Assembly (NCBI GenBank): GCA_947456305.1
Contig: CANGPN010000003.1
Span: 62,001 to 126,000, forward strand
DNA length: 64,000 bases
Source: Comamonadaceae bacterium
GTDB lineage: Bacteria; Pseudomonadota; Gammaproteobacteria; Burkholderiales; Burkholderiaceae_C
Direction of reading: 5' to 3'
Under the pieces are notes generated by a model. It was not told where the DNA came from. It saw nothing but the letters and a program-made list of their open reading frames with translations, and searched no databases. Positions 1-8,227 of this stretch are shown here, in pieces. How positions within the stretch are numbered: the first letter of the stretch is position 1; each line of letters begins with the position of its first letter. A program made the translations under genes and the position numbers.

Positions 1-605
1 TGAAAACCGTGGTGTTTATTTTTGTTTCCCCCTTGCTCGGCTTTTTGTTGGGTTCATTGATGATGCTGCTGGTCAGTTGGGTGTTTGTTCGTTCCACACC
101 GTCCTACATTGATAAGTGGTTTCGTCGTCTCCAGCTTCTATCTGCCGGCGCTTACAGCTTGGGGCATGGCGGCAATGATGCGCAAAAAACCATAGGCATT
201 ATTTGGATGTTGCTGATCGCCACCGGTTATGTGTCGGCACAAGACAGCATGCCGCCGTTTTGGGTGATATTTGCCTGTTATGTAGCTATTGCCTGCGGCA
301 CCTTGATGGGCGGCTGGCGGATTGTCAAAACCATGGGCCAACGCATCACCAAACTCAAACCGGTGGGCGGCTTTTGCGCCGAAACCGGCGGTGCTTTGAC
401 TTTGTTCCTGGCCACTGCGATGGGCATACCCGTGTCCACTACTCACACCATCACCGGTGCCATCGTTGGTGTCGGTTCGATCCGCCGGGCCAGTGCTGTG
501 CGTTGGGGAGTCGCAGGCACCATCGTCTGGGCATGGATTTTGACCATCCCCGCCAGCGCGTTTGTGGCTGCTGTGGCTTATGCTCTGAGTTTGTCTTTGT
601 ATTGA
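1..605 (+). CDS. pit: PiT-family inorganic phosphate transporter, C-terminal part (5' end outside window)
   Basis: This is the C-terminal ~200 residues of a PiT-family low-affinity phosphate permease of the inner membrane. The frame is open from base 3 to the left edge, so the GTG at position 9 is internal rather than a start. Several hydrophobic segments are present. The PiT signature GHGGNDAQKTIG lies in the first third and the second repeat motif PVSTTHTITGAIVGVG near the end; these paired motifs define the family. The C-terminus is intact. It is convergent with yqiA, whose stop lies 32 bases away. The substrate is inferred from the family only. Confidence 0.9.
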   Translation, partial: KTVVFIFVSPLLGFLLGSLMMLLVSWVFVRSTPSYIDKWFRRLQLLSAGAYSLGHGGNDAQKTIGIIWMLLIATGYVSAQDSMPPFWVIFACYVAIACGTLMGGWRIVKTMGQRITKLKPVGGFCAETGGALTLFLATAMGIPVSTTHTITGAIVGVGSIRRASAVRWGVAGTIVWAWILTIPASAFVAAVAYALSLSLY

Positions 606-637
606 TCTGTGCTGAGCAGGCTGTCAGCTAGTCACAG

Positions 638-1273
638 TCAAAGCGGCGGGAACAAAAAATCCGACACCACGGCCAAATGACTGGAAAAGTCACTGAGGCC
701 GTGGTCCGAGCCAGGCAGCACGTAGGTTTGGGCCCGGGCGTAACGCATGGCCATTTCCTGCCAGTCCAACAGTTCATCGCCTTTGGCAATCACCGCCAGG
801 ATACGTTCGGGATCAACCAAGGCTAGAGACTTTGATTTCTCAGACTCGGTTAAAAAATCCAGTCCGCTGCCTACATACAAGGTCTTCATCTCCTCTATGT
901 GCACAGGTTTGACCTCAATGTGTTGTGCAGGGTCGTGCCAACAAGGGTGGATACCGATGTAAGCCGCCAGGTCGCGAGCGGGATGTACCGCCGGATTGAG
1001 AACAACAGCGGCAGACCCGTGCTCTGAGGCTGCCCAAGTGGCGTAAAAACCGCCTAACGACGATCCTATGACTGTGCTGCTGTCAGCAGGCCAGTTCTTC
1101 AGTATGAGGCGAATGGCGGCTGCGGCTTCTAGCGGTGAAACGGGTAACTGAGGACAAGCCCAATACACGCCGGTATGCTCGCGCGCCAGCCATTTCGCCA
1201 TTAACTGCGCCTTGGCAGACAGCGGGCTTGAGCGAAAACCGTGCAGGTAAAGCACATGCGTGGTGTGTGTCAT
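638..1273 (-). CDS. yqiA: YqiA/YcfP-family alpha/beta-fold esterase
   Basis: A 211-residue cytoplasmic alpha/beta hydrolase of the YqiA/YcfP (UPF0227) type. The sequence opens with a strand followed by LYLHGFRSSP (oxyanion-region HGF). The nucleophile elbow GSSLGG places the serine at about residue 72, and the C-terminal GSDHGLSDF carries the likely catalytic histidine near 191. Length matches the family (about 190-200). E. coli YqiA has esterase activity on short acyl esters, but its natural substrate is not established. The start ATG overlaps the stop of a tiny upstream ORF (ATGA). Confidence 0.85.
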   Translation of the reverse strand: MTHTTHVLYLHGFRSSPLSAKAQLMAKWLAREHTGVYWACPQLPVSPLEAAAAIRLILKNWPADSSTVIGSSLGGFYATWAASEHGSAAVVLNPAVHPARDLAAYIGIHPCWHDPAQHIEVKPVHIEEMKTLYVGSGLDFLTESEKSKSLALVDPERILAVIAKGDELLDWQEMAMRYARAQTYVLPGSDHGLSDFSSHLAVVSDFLFPPL

Positions 1274-1383
1274 GTAAATATCAACGCCAGATAGGCGGGG
1301 TCATCTAACAAGCTGTTATTGACAAAATTCGCCAGCCTGTAGGTCAGGTAGACCAGCGTTGCAAAGAATTCCTGAAAGTCCAT
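1270..1383 (-). CDS. possible 37-residue ORF translationally coupled to yqiA
   Basis: A small open frame (MDFQEFFATLVYLTYRL..., 37 residues) whose TGA overlaps the yqiA ATG as ATGA. The frame is closed by a TGA 24 bases upstream of its ATG, so it cannot be longer. There is no clear Shine-Dalgarno and I recognise no family. The stop/start overlap is the only argument for it; it may instead be untranslated leader of yqiA. Confidence 0.22.
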   Translation of the reverse strand: MDFQEFFATLVYLTYRLANFVNNSLLDDPAYLALIFT

Positions 1384-1410
1384 CAAGTCATTATCAGCGC
1401 TTGAAAATCA

Positions 1411-1431
1411 CCTTTTGCCTTTTGCCTTTTG
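1411..1431. repeat. three perfect tandem copies of a 7-base unit
   Basis: CCTTTTG occurs three times in succession in the divergent intergenic region between yqiA and the SDR gene. It is a short tandem repeat that could vary by slippage; no function is evident. Confidence 0.6.
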
Positions 1432-1511
1432 ACCTGGCCTCATGCCTAGCCCTGAAATCCCGTAGCGCAGTGTTTAAATGATTAAGCTATGGGTTTTTCA
1501 GGAGATGAGCC

Positions 1512-2246
1512 ATGCGCCTTGCCAATAAAACCGTTCTCGTCACCGCCGCCGGTCAGGGTATCGGGCATGCCGCCGTCATGGCCATGGCTGCCGAAGGTGC
1601 CGTCGTGTGGGCCACCGATGTCAATCCCGATTTGCTCACATCATTTGCAGGACACGCCAACATTCATACCGCCACACTGGACGTGATGGACAAGGCGGGC
1701 ATACACGCGCTGGTCAAGCGCATAGACAAAATTGACGCGGTGTTCAATTGCGCCGGTTATGTGCACAGCAACACCGCGCTGGATGCCACCGACGAACAAT
1801 GGGATTTCGCTATGAACCTGAACGCACGTTCCCAGTTCTGGATGATTCAAGCGGTGCTGCCCAAGATGTTGGCCAATGGCGGCGGCAGCATCATCAACAT
1901 GGCCAGCGTGGCCTCCAGCATCAAGGGTTTGCCCAACCGATTTGTTTACGGTGTGAGTAAGGCGGCGGTGATTGGTTTGACCAAAGCTGTTGCGGCTGAC
2001 TATGTGGCGCAAGGCATTCGTTGTAATGCGATTTGCCCCGGCACTGTGGATACGCCCTCTTTGCAAGACCGCATCAACAGCCATGCGGACCCGGAGCAGG
2101 CACGCAAAAACTTCATCGCCAGACAGCCTATGGGCCGCTTGGCGCAAGCCCATGAAATTGCGCCCATCATTGTGTTTCTCGCTTCAGATGAATCCCGCTT
2201 CGCCACTGGCAATGCCTATTCAGTCGACGGCGGCATGACGATTTGA
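1512..2246 (+). CDS. short-chain dehydrogenase/reductase, BDH2/DHRS6-like
   Basis: A 244-residue classical SDR. The Rossmann glycine motif TAAGQGIG is at residues 11-18, the NCAG motif at 79-82, a serine around 132-135 and the catalytic YxxxK as Y146-GVS-K150. The stretch around the active site (KGLPNRFVYGVSKAAV) resembles the type-2 3-hydroxybutyrate dehydrogenase / 2-keto-3-deoxy-L-fuconate dehydrogenase branch, so an NAD(P)-linked hydroxyacid or sugar-acid oxidation is likely. The exact substrate cannot be read from the sequence. AGGAG sits just upstream of the ATG. It stands alone rather than in a sugar-catabolic operon. Confidence 0.8.
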   Translation: MRLANKTVLVTAAGQGIGHAAVMAMAAEGAVVWATDVNPDLLTSFAGHANIHTATLDVMDKAGIHALVKRIDKIDAVFNCAGYVHSNTALDATDEQWDFAMNLNARSQFWMIQAVLPKMLANGGGSIINMASVASSIKGLPNRFVYGVSKAAVIGLTKAVAADYVAQGIRCNAICPGTVDTPSLQDRINSHADPEQARKNFIARQPMGRLAQAHEIAPIIVFLASDESRFATGNAYSVDGGMTI

Positions 2247-2258
2247 TGATCAACGCCT

Positions 2259-2286
2259 CTTGAAATTTCCCGACTGAACCAAAAGT
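2259..2286 (+). promoter_or_regulatory. putative sigma-32 heat-shock promoter
   Basis: A perfect sigma-32 -35 element, CTTGAAA, at 2259-2265 is followed after 13 bases by CCAAAAG, only a weak match to the CCCCATNT -10 element. Its position ahead of a small heat-shock gene with a thermosensor-like leader makes it plausible; the -10 is the weak point. Confidence 0.4.
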
Positions 2287-2293
2287 AAGTTCT

Positions 2294-2357
2294 ACCGGAG
2301 TGCCTGCGGGGCTCTGGTGGTTCATTCACTTGCTTGTATTCAAGGAGATTTCAAATG
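2294..2357 (+). promoter_or_regulatory. ROSE-like RNA thermometer in the hsp20 leader
   Basis: Two hairpins precede the hsp20 start. The first pairs ACCGGAG (2294-2300) with CTCTGGT (2312-2318). The second pairs TTGCTTG (2330-2336) with CAAGGAG (2341-2347) around a TATT loop. Its 3' arm is the Shine-Dalgarno, and the two arms face each other with a single G opposite G, which is the known signature of ROSE elements (U-Y-G-C-U against AGGA). CATT (2323-2326) can additionally pair with AATG over the start codon. ROSE elements melt on heat shock and release small heat-shock mRNAs for translation. The pairing was done by eye. Confidence 0.65.
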
Positions 2358-2816
2358 GCTTATGCATTCGGACGCAACGTTCTTCTCAACTCAGTCGGCT
2401 TCGAGCGATTGATCGACGCTTTTCAGCAACTCGAAACCGGTGACCCGGCCTCACGGGCACAAACTTACCCTCCCTACAACATCGTCAAACAAAGCGAGCA
2501 CGATTACCTGATCGAAATCGCCGTGGCTGGTTTTCAGCAAGAAGACATCGCCATCACCGCAGAAGGAAGCAAGCTCAGCATCGTTGGCAAAGTGCAAGCC
2601 AGCACCCAGGGCGACTACCTGCACAAAGGCATTGCCACACGCGATTTCAGCCACCAGTTCACGCTGGCAGAAACCGTGGTGGTGCGCTCGGCTGACATGG
2701 TCAATGGCTTGTTGGTCATTCGCTTGGAAAACGTGATCCCGGAAGAAAAACTGCCGCGCAAAATTTTGATCGGCGGCACCGGTAAACATATTGTTGATGA
2801 ACGACAGGCGGCTTAA
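2355..2816 (+). CDS. hsp20: small heat-shock protein, Hsp20/IbpA-type
   Basis: A 153-residue alpha-crystallin-domain chaperone. The N-terminus (FGRNVLLNSVGFERL) resembles IbpA/HspA-type class A proteins. The central crystallin domain runs from about residue 35 (YPPYNIVK) to about 130, and a short tail follows with a conserved I-x-I-like LPRKILIG segment. It binds unfolding proteins as oligomers and passes them to Hsp70/ClpB. The start is the ATG 7 bases after AAGGAG; an upstream in-frame codon lies inside the leader hairpins and is rejected. Regulation by temperature is suggested by the ROSE-like leader and the CTTGAAA element. Confidence 0.93.
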   Translation: MAYAFGRNVLLNSVGFERLIDAFQQLETGDPASRAQTYPPYNIVKQSEHDYLIEIAVAGFQQEDIAITAEGSKLSIVGKVQASTQGDYLHKGIATRDFSHQFTLAETVVVRSADMVNGLLVIRLENVIPEEKLPRKILIGGTGKHIVDERQAA

Positions 2817-2859
2817 AAGCTGTCTTCTAAGCTGGCTTGTTCCCCAGCTTGTTGATCTG

Positions 2860-2890
2860 GCCTCCGGTGTCAATGCCGGGGGCTTTTGTT
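2860..2890 (+). terminator. rho-independent terminator after hsp20
   Basis: GCCTCCGG (2860-2867) pairs with CCGGGGGC (2876-2883), eight pairs including one G-T, around an eight-base loop and followed by TTTTGTTT. It separates hsp20 from the downstream MFS gene. Confidence 0.75.
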
Positions 2891-2927
2891 TGTCTGCACC
2901 GCAGTTTTTTGCGCTGACAATGTCTGC

Positions 2928-4133
2928 ATGACATCTACTTTTTCTGAACTGCTGGCGCAACGCCAGTTCATGCGGTTTTGGCTGGCGCGTATTTTTGGCA
3001 TTTCAGGTCATCAAATGCTGATGCTGGCCATCAGCTGGCACATGTATGAATTGACCGGCAGCGCTTGGGACTTGGGTCTGGTGGGCTTGTTTCAGTTTAT
3101 TCCTGCGCTGATCATGGCCTTGCCTGCAGGCCATGTGATTGACCGGTTGCATCGCGGCCGCATATTTGCCACTTGCATGTTGGTCTTGGCGTTGGTTGCT
3201 GTGGTGCTAGGTGTAGCAACGTGGCGCGGACAGGCCAGCCGTGAATTGATATTTGCCGTCGCCTGGGTACTGGGTTTGACACGCGCATTTCAAATGCCTG
3301 CGCAACAAGCCATCACACCATCGCTGGTGCCAAAGCATTTATTTCAAAGAGCTATTGCACTCAGTTCCACTGGCGTAGAGGTCTCAGTGATTTGCGGACC
3401 TGCACTCGGCGGCTTGCTTTACCTCTCAGGCGCATTGACGGTCTACACAGTGTGCGCGGTCTTATTCAGTCTGTCGATGATGTTGACGCTGTGGGTGCGC
3501 TATGAGCATGTCGCGCGTCAAAACAGCTTGAGTTGGTCCTCGCTATTTGCTGGCGTGGCATTTGTCTGGGAGCGAAAAGTGCTGCTGGGCGCGATTTCGC
3601 TGGATTTGTTTGCGGTGCTTTTAGGTGGAGCCACTGCTTTGCTGCCCATCTTTGCGCGAGATATTTTGCATGTAGGACCTGACGGCCTAGGGCTGCTGCG
3701 CGCTGCACCTGCCGCCGGGGCCTTGTGCATGTCCATCATCATCACACGCTGGCCGATACAACGGCGGGTTGGTTACAAACTATTGGCGGCTGTTGCCGTA
3801 TTTGGTCTGGCATCGGTGGCTTTCGGTTTGTCAGACAGTTTTGTGCTTTCGCTGGCGGCGCTGGCGGTCACGGGCGCGGCTGACAACATCAGCGTGGTCA
3901 CCCGTTTGACCTTGATGCAATTGGAAACGCCGGATGAGATGCGCGGACGCGTGGCGGCGGTCAACGGCGTGTTTATCGGTGCATCCAATGAATTGGGCGA
4001 ATTTGAATCGGGCCTGACTGCGGCCTTGTGGGGACCTGTGGCCTCGGTGGTGGCAGGCGGCATGGGCACGGTGCTGATCGCAGTCAGTTGGTTAAAACTG
4101 TTCCCGGCGCTGGCCAGACGCGACCAACTTTAA
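2928..4133 (+). CDS. MFS transporter (MFS_3 / enterobactin-exporter-like group)
   Basis: A 401-residue inner-membrane permease with about 12 hydrophobic segments. FSELLAQRQFMRFWLARIFG at the start is typical of the EntS/DUF894-like MFS_3 group, as is the A-loop DRLHRGRIFA after the second segment and ETPDEMRGRVAAVNG in the second half. Members export siderophores or drugs, or are uncharacterised; no siderophore genes are near, so the substrate is unknown. I take the ATG at 2928 as start because the more upstream in-frame codon lies in the hsp20 terminator. Confidence 0.85.
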   Translation: MTSTFSELLAQRQFMRFWLARIFGISGHQMLMLAISWHMYELTGSAWDLGLVGLFQFIPALIMALPAGHVIDRLHRGRIFATCMLVLALVAVVLGVATWRGQASRELIFAVAWVLGLTRAFQMPAQQAITPSLVPKHLFQRAIALSSTGVEVSVICGPALGGLLYLSGALTVYTVCAVLFSLSMMLTLWVRYEHVARQNSLSWSSLFAGVAFVWERKVLLGAISLDLFAVLLGGATALLPIFARDILHVGPDGLGLLRAAPAAGALCMSIIITRWPIQRRVGYKLLAAVAVFGLASVAFGLSDSFVLSLAALAVTGAADNISVVTRLTLMQLETPDEMRGRVAAVNGVFIGASNELGEFESGLTAALWGPVASVVAGGMGTVLIAVSWLKLFPALARRDQL

Positions 4134-4218
4134 ACGCTTCACCACCCCGTAGCGGCTAGGGATTTGATTGCAGTGCTGGTCACCGATGATCGCTTGGTGA
4201 TAACTTTGATTCTTAACC

Positions 4219-4779
4219 ATGGGTCAAGTCATGCGGTTCAAATCTTTACTCCTCGCGCTGTCAACTGTCTGGCTTTCATGCACAGCCTCGGCGGCCATTG
4301 ACTTTCAGCAGATTGAATACACGCCCCCCGACATTGACTACGACGTGATCGCCCGCATGTGGGAGTTTGTCAAACAGTCGACCGAAGCGCCAGCGGATTT
4401 GCCGCCGCCCCGCTTGGTACTGGATTGGCATGTGCCCCCGTTTGCCCGCATGGGCTTTCAATACCCGACCGAAAAATTCCCTGAATACGCCATGCAGATC
4501 AGCGTAGCGCCACGCACTATAGAGCAGTACAGCAAGGAAATGGTGTCATGGGGTATCGGCCATGAACTGGTGCATTACGCTTTCATACTGAGAGAAAACC
4601 ACTGGCGGCGCGGTCAGACTACGTTTCAAGACCAACTCAAACACCATTGCAACCCTGAATTCAAGCAAATCACCCGCGCAATTGCAGACGAGATCTGGCG
4701 CATTTATCACAGCGATACACAGCGCGCTGCTATGTACGACGAGGTGGAAAAAAGCTGCTTCAATGAACCTAACCAGTGA
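4219..4779 (+). CDS. secreted protein of unknown function with an HELVH zinc-protease-like motif
   Basis: A 186-residue protein with a Sec signal peptide (basic MRFK, hydrophobic core, cleavage near ASAAI, about residue 26). The mature part carries WGIGHELVHYAF with H115, E116 and H119, an HExxH zinc-metalloprotease motif, inside a predicted helix, and a later cysteine/histidine cluster (HHCNPEF). I do not recognise the family. It could be a small periplasmic peptidase or an HExxH-bearing protein with another role. An alternative ATG four codons downstream is equally possible. No Shine-Dalgarno decides it. Confidence 0.65.
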   Translation: MGQVMRFKSLLLALSTVWLSCTASAAIDFQQIEYTPPDIDYDVIARMWEFVKQSTEAPADLPPPRLVLDWHVPPFARMGFQYPTEKFPEYAMQISVAPRTIEQYSKEMVSWGIGHELVHYAFILRENHWRRGQTTFQDQLKHHCNPEFKQITRAIADEIWRIYHSDTQRAAMYDEVEKSCFNEPNQ

Positions 4780-4860
4780 AACAGGTTAAGAAGCGATACG
4801 AATCGATAAACAAAACCCTTTGATATCCGGGAAATTATCAAATTTGCCAATATTGTCAAC

Positions 4861-5523
4861 TTATTGCAACAAGTCGGCAATGCTGCTGTGGCCCGCTTCT
4901 TTGGCTATGGCCGCGGCGCTCAGGCCACGCTCGTCTTTCAAATGCGGGTTAGCGCCAGCAGCGAGCAACCGTTTAACTGTGTCGACATGTCCTTGTCCCG
5001 CAGCCCACATCAGGGGGGTGAGGCCGTCGGCATAGGCTGCATCTGTCAAAGCACCGGCTTTCAGCAACTGGTCGACCACTGCTGTGTGTCCCATGCCGGC
5101 GGCGTATACCAAAGCAGATTTGTGCAGCCGATCTTGTTCTTCAAGTTTGGCGCCTTTGCCCAGCAATAGCGTAACGACTTCGGTGTTCCCGGCATAGGCC
5201 GCTGCGATCAATGGCGTGACTTTCTCCAGCGACGCCAGATTCACATCGGTACCTGCGGCCAGCATCGTGCGCACTATGGCCAACTGATTTTTCTCTATTC
5301 CCATGAATAAAGCGGTTTTGCCTTCCCGGTTGCGTGAGTTCGGGGAAGCGCCCCGATCCAGGCTTTTTTGTATGCCTTCCAGATCGCTTTGGCGTGCCGC
5401 CACCAATAACTGCGCATTGACGGATTGGTGCGGACTGATTTGGGCTGCAACCGGTATGCACACGGCTGCATACCCGGCAAGTCCTGCAGTCAACAATTTG
5501 AGAAATAAATTTGGTTTTGACAT
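4861..5523 (-). CDS. periplasmic ankyrin-repeat protein
   Basis: A 220-residue protein with an N-terminal signal peptide (hydrophobic residues 9-26, cleavage after PVAAQ) followed by about five ankyrin repeats from residue 38 to the end, each with the G-TPL-A / GH--VV--LL pattern (TPLIAAAYAGNTEVV, SALVYAAGMGHTAVV, TPLMWAAGQGHVDTV). Exported ankyrin proteins of this size bind partner proteins, and in some bacteria protect catalases; the partner here is unknown. It is transcribed divergently from the PQQ dehydrogenase, with 259 bases between them. Confidence 0.85.
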   Translation of the reverse strand: MSKPNLFLKLLTAGLAGYAAVCIPVAAQISPHQSVNAQLLVAARQSDLEGIQKSLDRGASPNSRNREGKTALFMGIEKNQLAIVRTMLAAGTDVNLASLEKVTPLIAAAYAGNTEVVTLLLGKGAKLEEQDRLHKSALVYAAGMGHTAVVDQLLKAGALTDAAYADGLTPLMWAAGQGHVDTVKRLLAAGANPHLKDERGLSAAAIAKEAGHSSIADLLQ

Positions 5524-5589
5524 AGTGAATGGGCTGTGAAGGTAAAAAGCTTAGGCTGTTGAAATCTTAAGGGTTTTCCCTTTGGGCGT

Positions 5590-5607
5590 ATTGCAACCTA
5601 GTGCAAT
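5590..5607. promoter_or_regulatory. dyad ATTGCA-N6-TGCAAT in the ankyrin/PQQ-ADH intergenic region
   Basis: A perfect six-base inverted repeat with a six-base spacer, centred in the 259-base divergent region 5524-5782. The geometry fits an operator for a dimeric regulator. No other feature is convincing in this region apart from a good AAGGAG ribosome site before the dehydrogenase. Confidence 0.4.
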
Positions 5608-5782
5608 TCCATATGGGGTGGTTAAGATGGGCCATGGGAAATTTTCCTTGCAGGTGATAAGTGTTTCAGACAGCACAAGGTTATCTCAAGTGGAATGCCC
5701 AGCGTACTGGAGAAGGATTGATAGCATTTTTTTCAATTCAAACTGGTTTTTCAAACATGGCCGCAAGGCATAAGGAGCACAA

Positions 5783-7456
5783 ATGCACAAATTTGGAAAG
5801 AAACTTTCCCAAACCATCGCCTGCATCGCAGTCGGTGTTTTGTCAGCTGGGTTCGCCCAGGCGGAAGTCAGCCAGGCTCAACTGAGTGCTGCTGACAAAG
5901 ACGGCAATAACTTTTTGCATACCAATGCAAACTACGCTAACAGCCGTTACTACCCCGCCAAGCAGATCAACACTTCTAACGTAGCCTCATTGCGTCCTGC
6001 TTTCACTTTCCAGACCGAAGTTTTGGAATCCATGGAAACAGCACCAGTGGTGGTTGATGGCACTATGTACATCACCACTTCTTACAACCACGTTTACGCC
6101 ATTGACCCCGTCACCGGCAAGCAAAAGTGGCACTACAAACACAAAATGGGCCCGGTCACCACTTACTGCTGCGGTCCTAACAACCGTGGTGTCGCCATCA
6201 TGGGCGGCCATGTGTTCATGGGTACTCTGGACGCCAAATTGGTTGCTCTGGACGCCAAAACAGGCAAGCTGGTCTGGGATACCCAGATTGCTGACCCCGA
6301 GTTGGGCTATTCAGAAACCATGGCACCTGTGGCTGTCAATGGCCGCATCCTGATTGGTACCAACGGTGGCGAATACGGCATCCGCGGCTTTGTCAAATCC
6401 TTTGACGCCAAAGACGGCAAACTCCAGTGGACCTTCTACACCATCCCTGACAAAGGCCACGAAGGCGTCTGGGCTGTGAACGATGCCAGCGGCCGCAATA
6501 TGCACCGCGATATCGCTGCCGAAAAAGAGCAGTTGGCCAAACACGGCGGCGACTTCTACAAAACCCTGGGCGGTGGCGTATGGATGACACCTGCTGTCGA
6601 TCTGGAAACCAATACCGCGTTTTTCGTGGTCGGTAACCCCAGCCCTGACCTGTACGGTGCAGAGCGTCCTGGAGACAATCTGTATACAGACTCTATCGTC
6701 GCTGTTGATCTGAACACAGGTAAGTACAAGTGGCACTACCAGTACGTTGCACACGATGTGTGGGACGTTGACGCGGTGTCTCCAGTCATTCTGACTGAAG
6801 CCAAAGGCAAAGACGGCAAGATGGTCAAAGTGGCTATCCATGGCGGCAAAACCGGTTTTGTGTATGTGCATGACCGTGCTACCGGCGAGCTGATCCGCTT
6901 GTCTGAGCCTATGGTGCCAATCGACGGCATGTGGACCCTGCCTACCAAAGAAGGCGCCAAGATGATGTTGGGCGCTAACGGCGGTGTGGAATGGAGCCCG
7001 ATGGCTATCAACCCTGAGACCCGTCTGGTGTATGCAGCCAATCTGCTGCAACCCATGACTTACCACGTCGAAGCTTCCAAGTACCCCGGCGGCAAGCTGT
7101 GGTTGGGCGGTGCGTTCAAAACCATCCCTAGCGAAAAGCAATCCGGTCGTTTGTCTGCTGTCAATTTGGACACCGGCAAAGTGGCATGGAAATTCGACAC
7201 TGACGAGCCTTTGATCGGCGGCGTGCTGGCTACAGCCGGCGGCTTGGTGTTCAACGGCGAAGCCAATGGTTTGTTCCGCGCTTTCGATGCCAAGAACGGC
7301 AAGAAACTGTGGGAATACCAGACTGGCGCAGGCGTGAATGCACCCCCCGTGTCATACACAGTGGGCGGAAAGCAGTACATTGCAGTGGCAGCTGGTGGTA
7401 ATAACCAGATCGATGCCAAGCGCGGTAACTCTGTGGTTGTGTTCGCACTGCCCTGA
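5783..7456 (+). CDS. PQQ-dependent alcohol dehydrogenase, predicted lanthanide type
   Basis: A 557-residue periplasmic quinoprotein of the methanol/ethanol dehydrogenase family, an eight-bladed propeller oxidising primary alcohols to aldehydes and passing electrons to a cytochrome c. A signal peptide ends near residue 27 (FAQA). Visible features are the vicinal disulfide C129-C130 ([11 protein letters not shown]), metal ligands E197 (GGEYG) and N285 (GNPSPDLYG), and W-D328-V-D330. The aspartate two residues after the catalytic Asp marks lanthanide-dependent enzymes, whereas calcium types have Ala there. There is no haem motif. AAGGAG precedes the ATG. The next gene encodes a dihaem cytochrome c. 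No PQQ biosynthesis genes lie in the window. Confidence 0.92.
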   Translation: MHKFGKKLSQTIACIAVGVLSAGFAQAEVSQAQLSAADKDGNNFLHTNANYANSRYYPAKQINTSNVASLRPAFTFQTEVLESMETAPVVVDGTMYITTSYNHVYAIDPVTGKQKWHYKHKMGPVTTYCCGPNNRGVAIMGGHVFMGTLDAKLVALDAKTGKLVWDTQIADPELGYSETMAPVAVNGRILIGTNGGEYGIRGFVKSFDAKDGKLQWTFYTIPDKGHEGVWAVNDASGRNMHRDIAAEKEQLAKHGGDFYKTLGGGVWMTPAVDLETNTAFFVVGNPSPDLYGAERPGDNLYTDSIVAVDLNTGKYKWHYQYVAHDVWDVDAVSPVILTEAKGKDGKMVKVAIHGGKTGFVYVHDRATGELIRLSEPMVPIDGMWTLPTKEGAKMMLGANGGVEWSPMAINPETRLVYAANLLQPMTYHVEASKYPGGKLWLGGAFKTIPSEKQSGRLSAVNLDTGKVAWKFDTDEPLIGGVLATAGGLVFNGEANGLFRAFDAKNGKKLWEYQTGAGVNAPPVSYTVGGKQYIAVAAGGNNQIDAKRGNSVVVFALP

Positions 7457-7476
7457 GCTGACTGAGCGTTAAGCCG

Positions 7477-7512
7477 AGGCCTGTGTGCATGCAAGTGCAC
7501 CCAGGCCTTTTT
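7477..7512 (+). terminator. rho-independent terminator or attenuator after the PQQ dehydrogenase
   Basis: AGGCCTG (7477-7483) pairs with CAGGCCT (7502-7508), with an inner GTGCA/TGCAC stem, then a run of T. It lies between the dehydrogenase and its cytochrome and could lower downstream expression. Confidence 0.75.
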
Positions 7513-7535
7513 GATATCAGACCTTTGAAAACTGT

Positions 7536-8114
7536 ATGAAACTCATCTCTTTCTTTTCCTCTGTTGTACTGGTGTTGCTCACTTCTGTTGTGCCGGCGTT
7601 GGCGCAAGCGCAGGTACCCGAGAAAGCTGCTACTTGTATGGCCTGTCATGGCCCGAATGGCAATTCAAGCATGCCCAATACGCCCAGTCTGGCCGGGCAA
7701 AACGCCCGCTATATTTATTTGCAGTTGCGTGATTTCCAGGAGGGTCGTCGTCACAATGACATGATGACGCCTATGACCGCTGGTTTAAGCCGAGACGATA
7801 TGCGTGAAATCGCTGATTTCTTTTCCAAACAAAAACTGACAAGCAAAAATTTCAAAGCCGATCCTGACAAAGCCAAAAAAGGGCTGGCCAAAGCCGATGA
7901 AACTTTGTGCGCCATGTGTCATCTGGGGGAGTTCAGCGGACAAAATGAAATCCCCAAAGTAGCGGGCCAAAATTTTGATTACGTGATTAAAACCCTGAAG
8001 GATTTCAAAGCTAAAAACCGCACCAATGACGCAGGCAATATGACCAGCGTTGCCAGTACCTTGAGTGATGAGGATATTGAAAATCTGGGTCACTATATTG
8101 CAGGGTTGAACTGA
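7536..8114 (+). CDS. dihaem cytochrome c (c4-like), likely electron acceptor of the PQQ dehydrogenase
   Basis: A 192-residue exported protein with a signal peptide ending near residue 25 (ALAQA) and two CxxCH haem sites: C34-MAC-H38 and C125-AMC-H129. Each lies in a c4-type domain with conserved PSLAGQNARYI / PKVAGQNFDYV segments and methionines able to serve as sixth ligands. The symmetrical two-domain layout is that of cytochrome c4. Position directly after the quinoprotein suggests it takes electrons from PQQH2, passing them on to an oxidase; this is inferred from context. Confidence 0.88.
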   Translation: MKLISFFSSVVLVLLTSVVPALAQAQVPEKAATCMACHGPNGNSSMPNTPSLAGQNARYIYLQLRDFQEGRRHNDMMTPMTAGLSRDDMREIADFFSKQKLTSKNFKADPDKAKKGLAKADETLCAMCHLGEFSGQNEIPKVAGQNFDYVIKTLKDFKAKNRTNDAGNMTSVASTLSDEDIENLGHYIAGLN

Positions 8115-8165
8115 TCGTGTTTACTGTTGCGGTGTCATAGACACTGTATTGGGTTACTCAAATAA

Positions 8166-8203
8166 AAAGCCTTGTGCATGACTGCACAAGGCTTTGTTTT
8201 TTC
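8166..8203. terminator. bidirectional terminator between cytochrome c and metK
   Basis: AAAGCCTTGTGCA (8166-8178) pairs perfectly with TGCACAAGGCTTT (8183-8195) around a TGAC loop. A-rich sequence upstream and T-rich sequence downstream let it act for both convergent genes. Confidence 0.88.
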
Positions 8204-8227
8204 TAGACCGCTTCGCGGGTGCCGTGC

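Noticed and set aside
5582-5773. 63-residue plus-strand ORF ahead of the PQQ dehydrogenase
   Set aside because: No ribosome site, no family likeness, and it covers the dyad and leader region; more likely untranslated.
6311-7141. 276-residue minus-strand ORF inside the PQQ dehydrogenase
   Set aside because: Antisense shadow of a strongly supported gene; no domain is seen.
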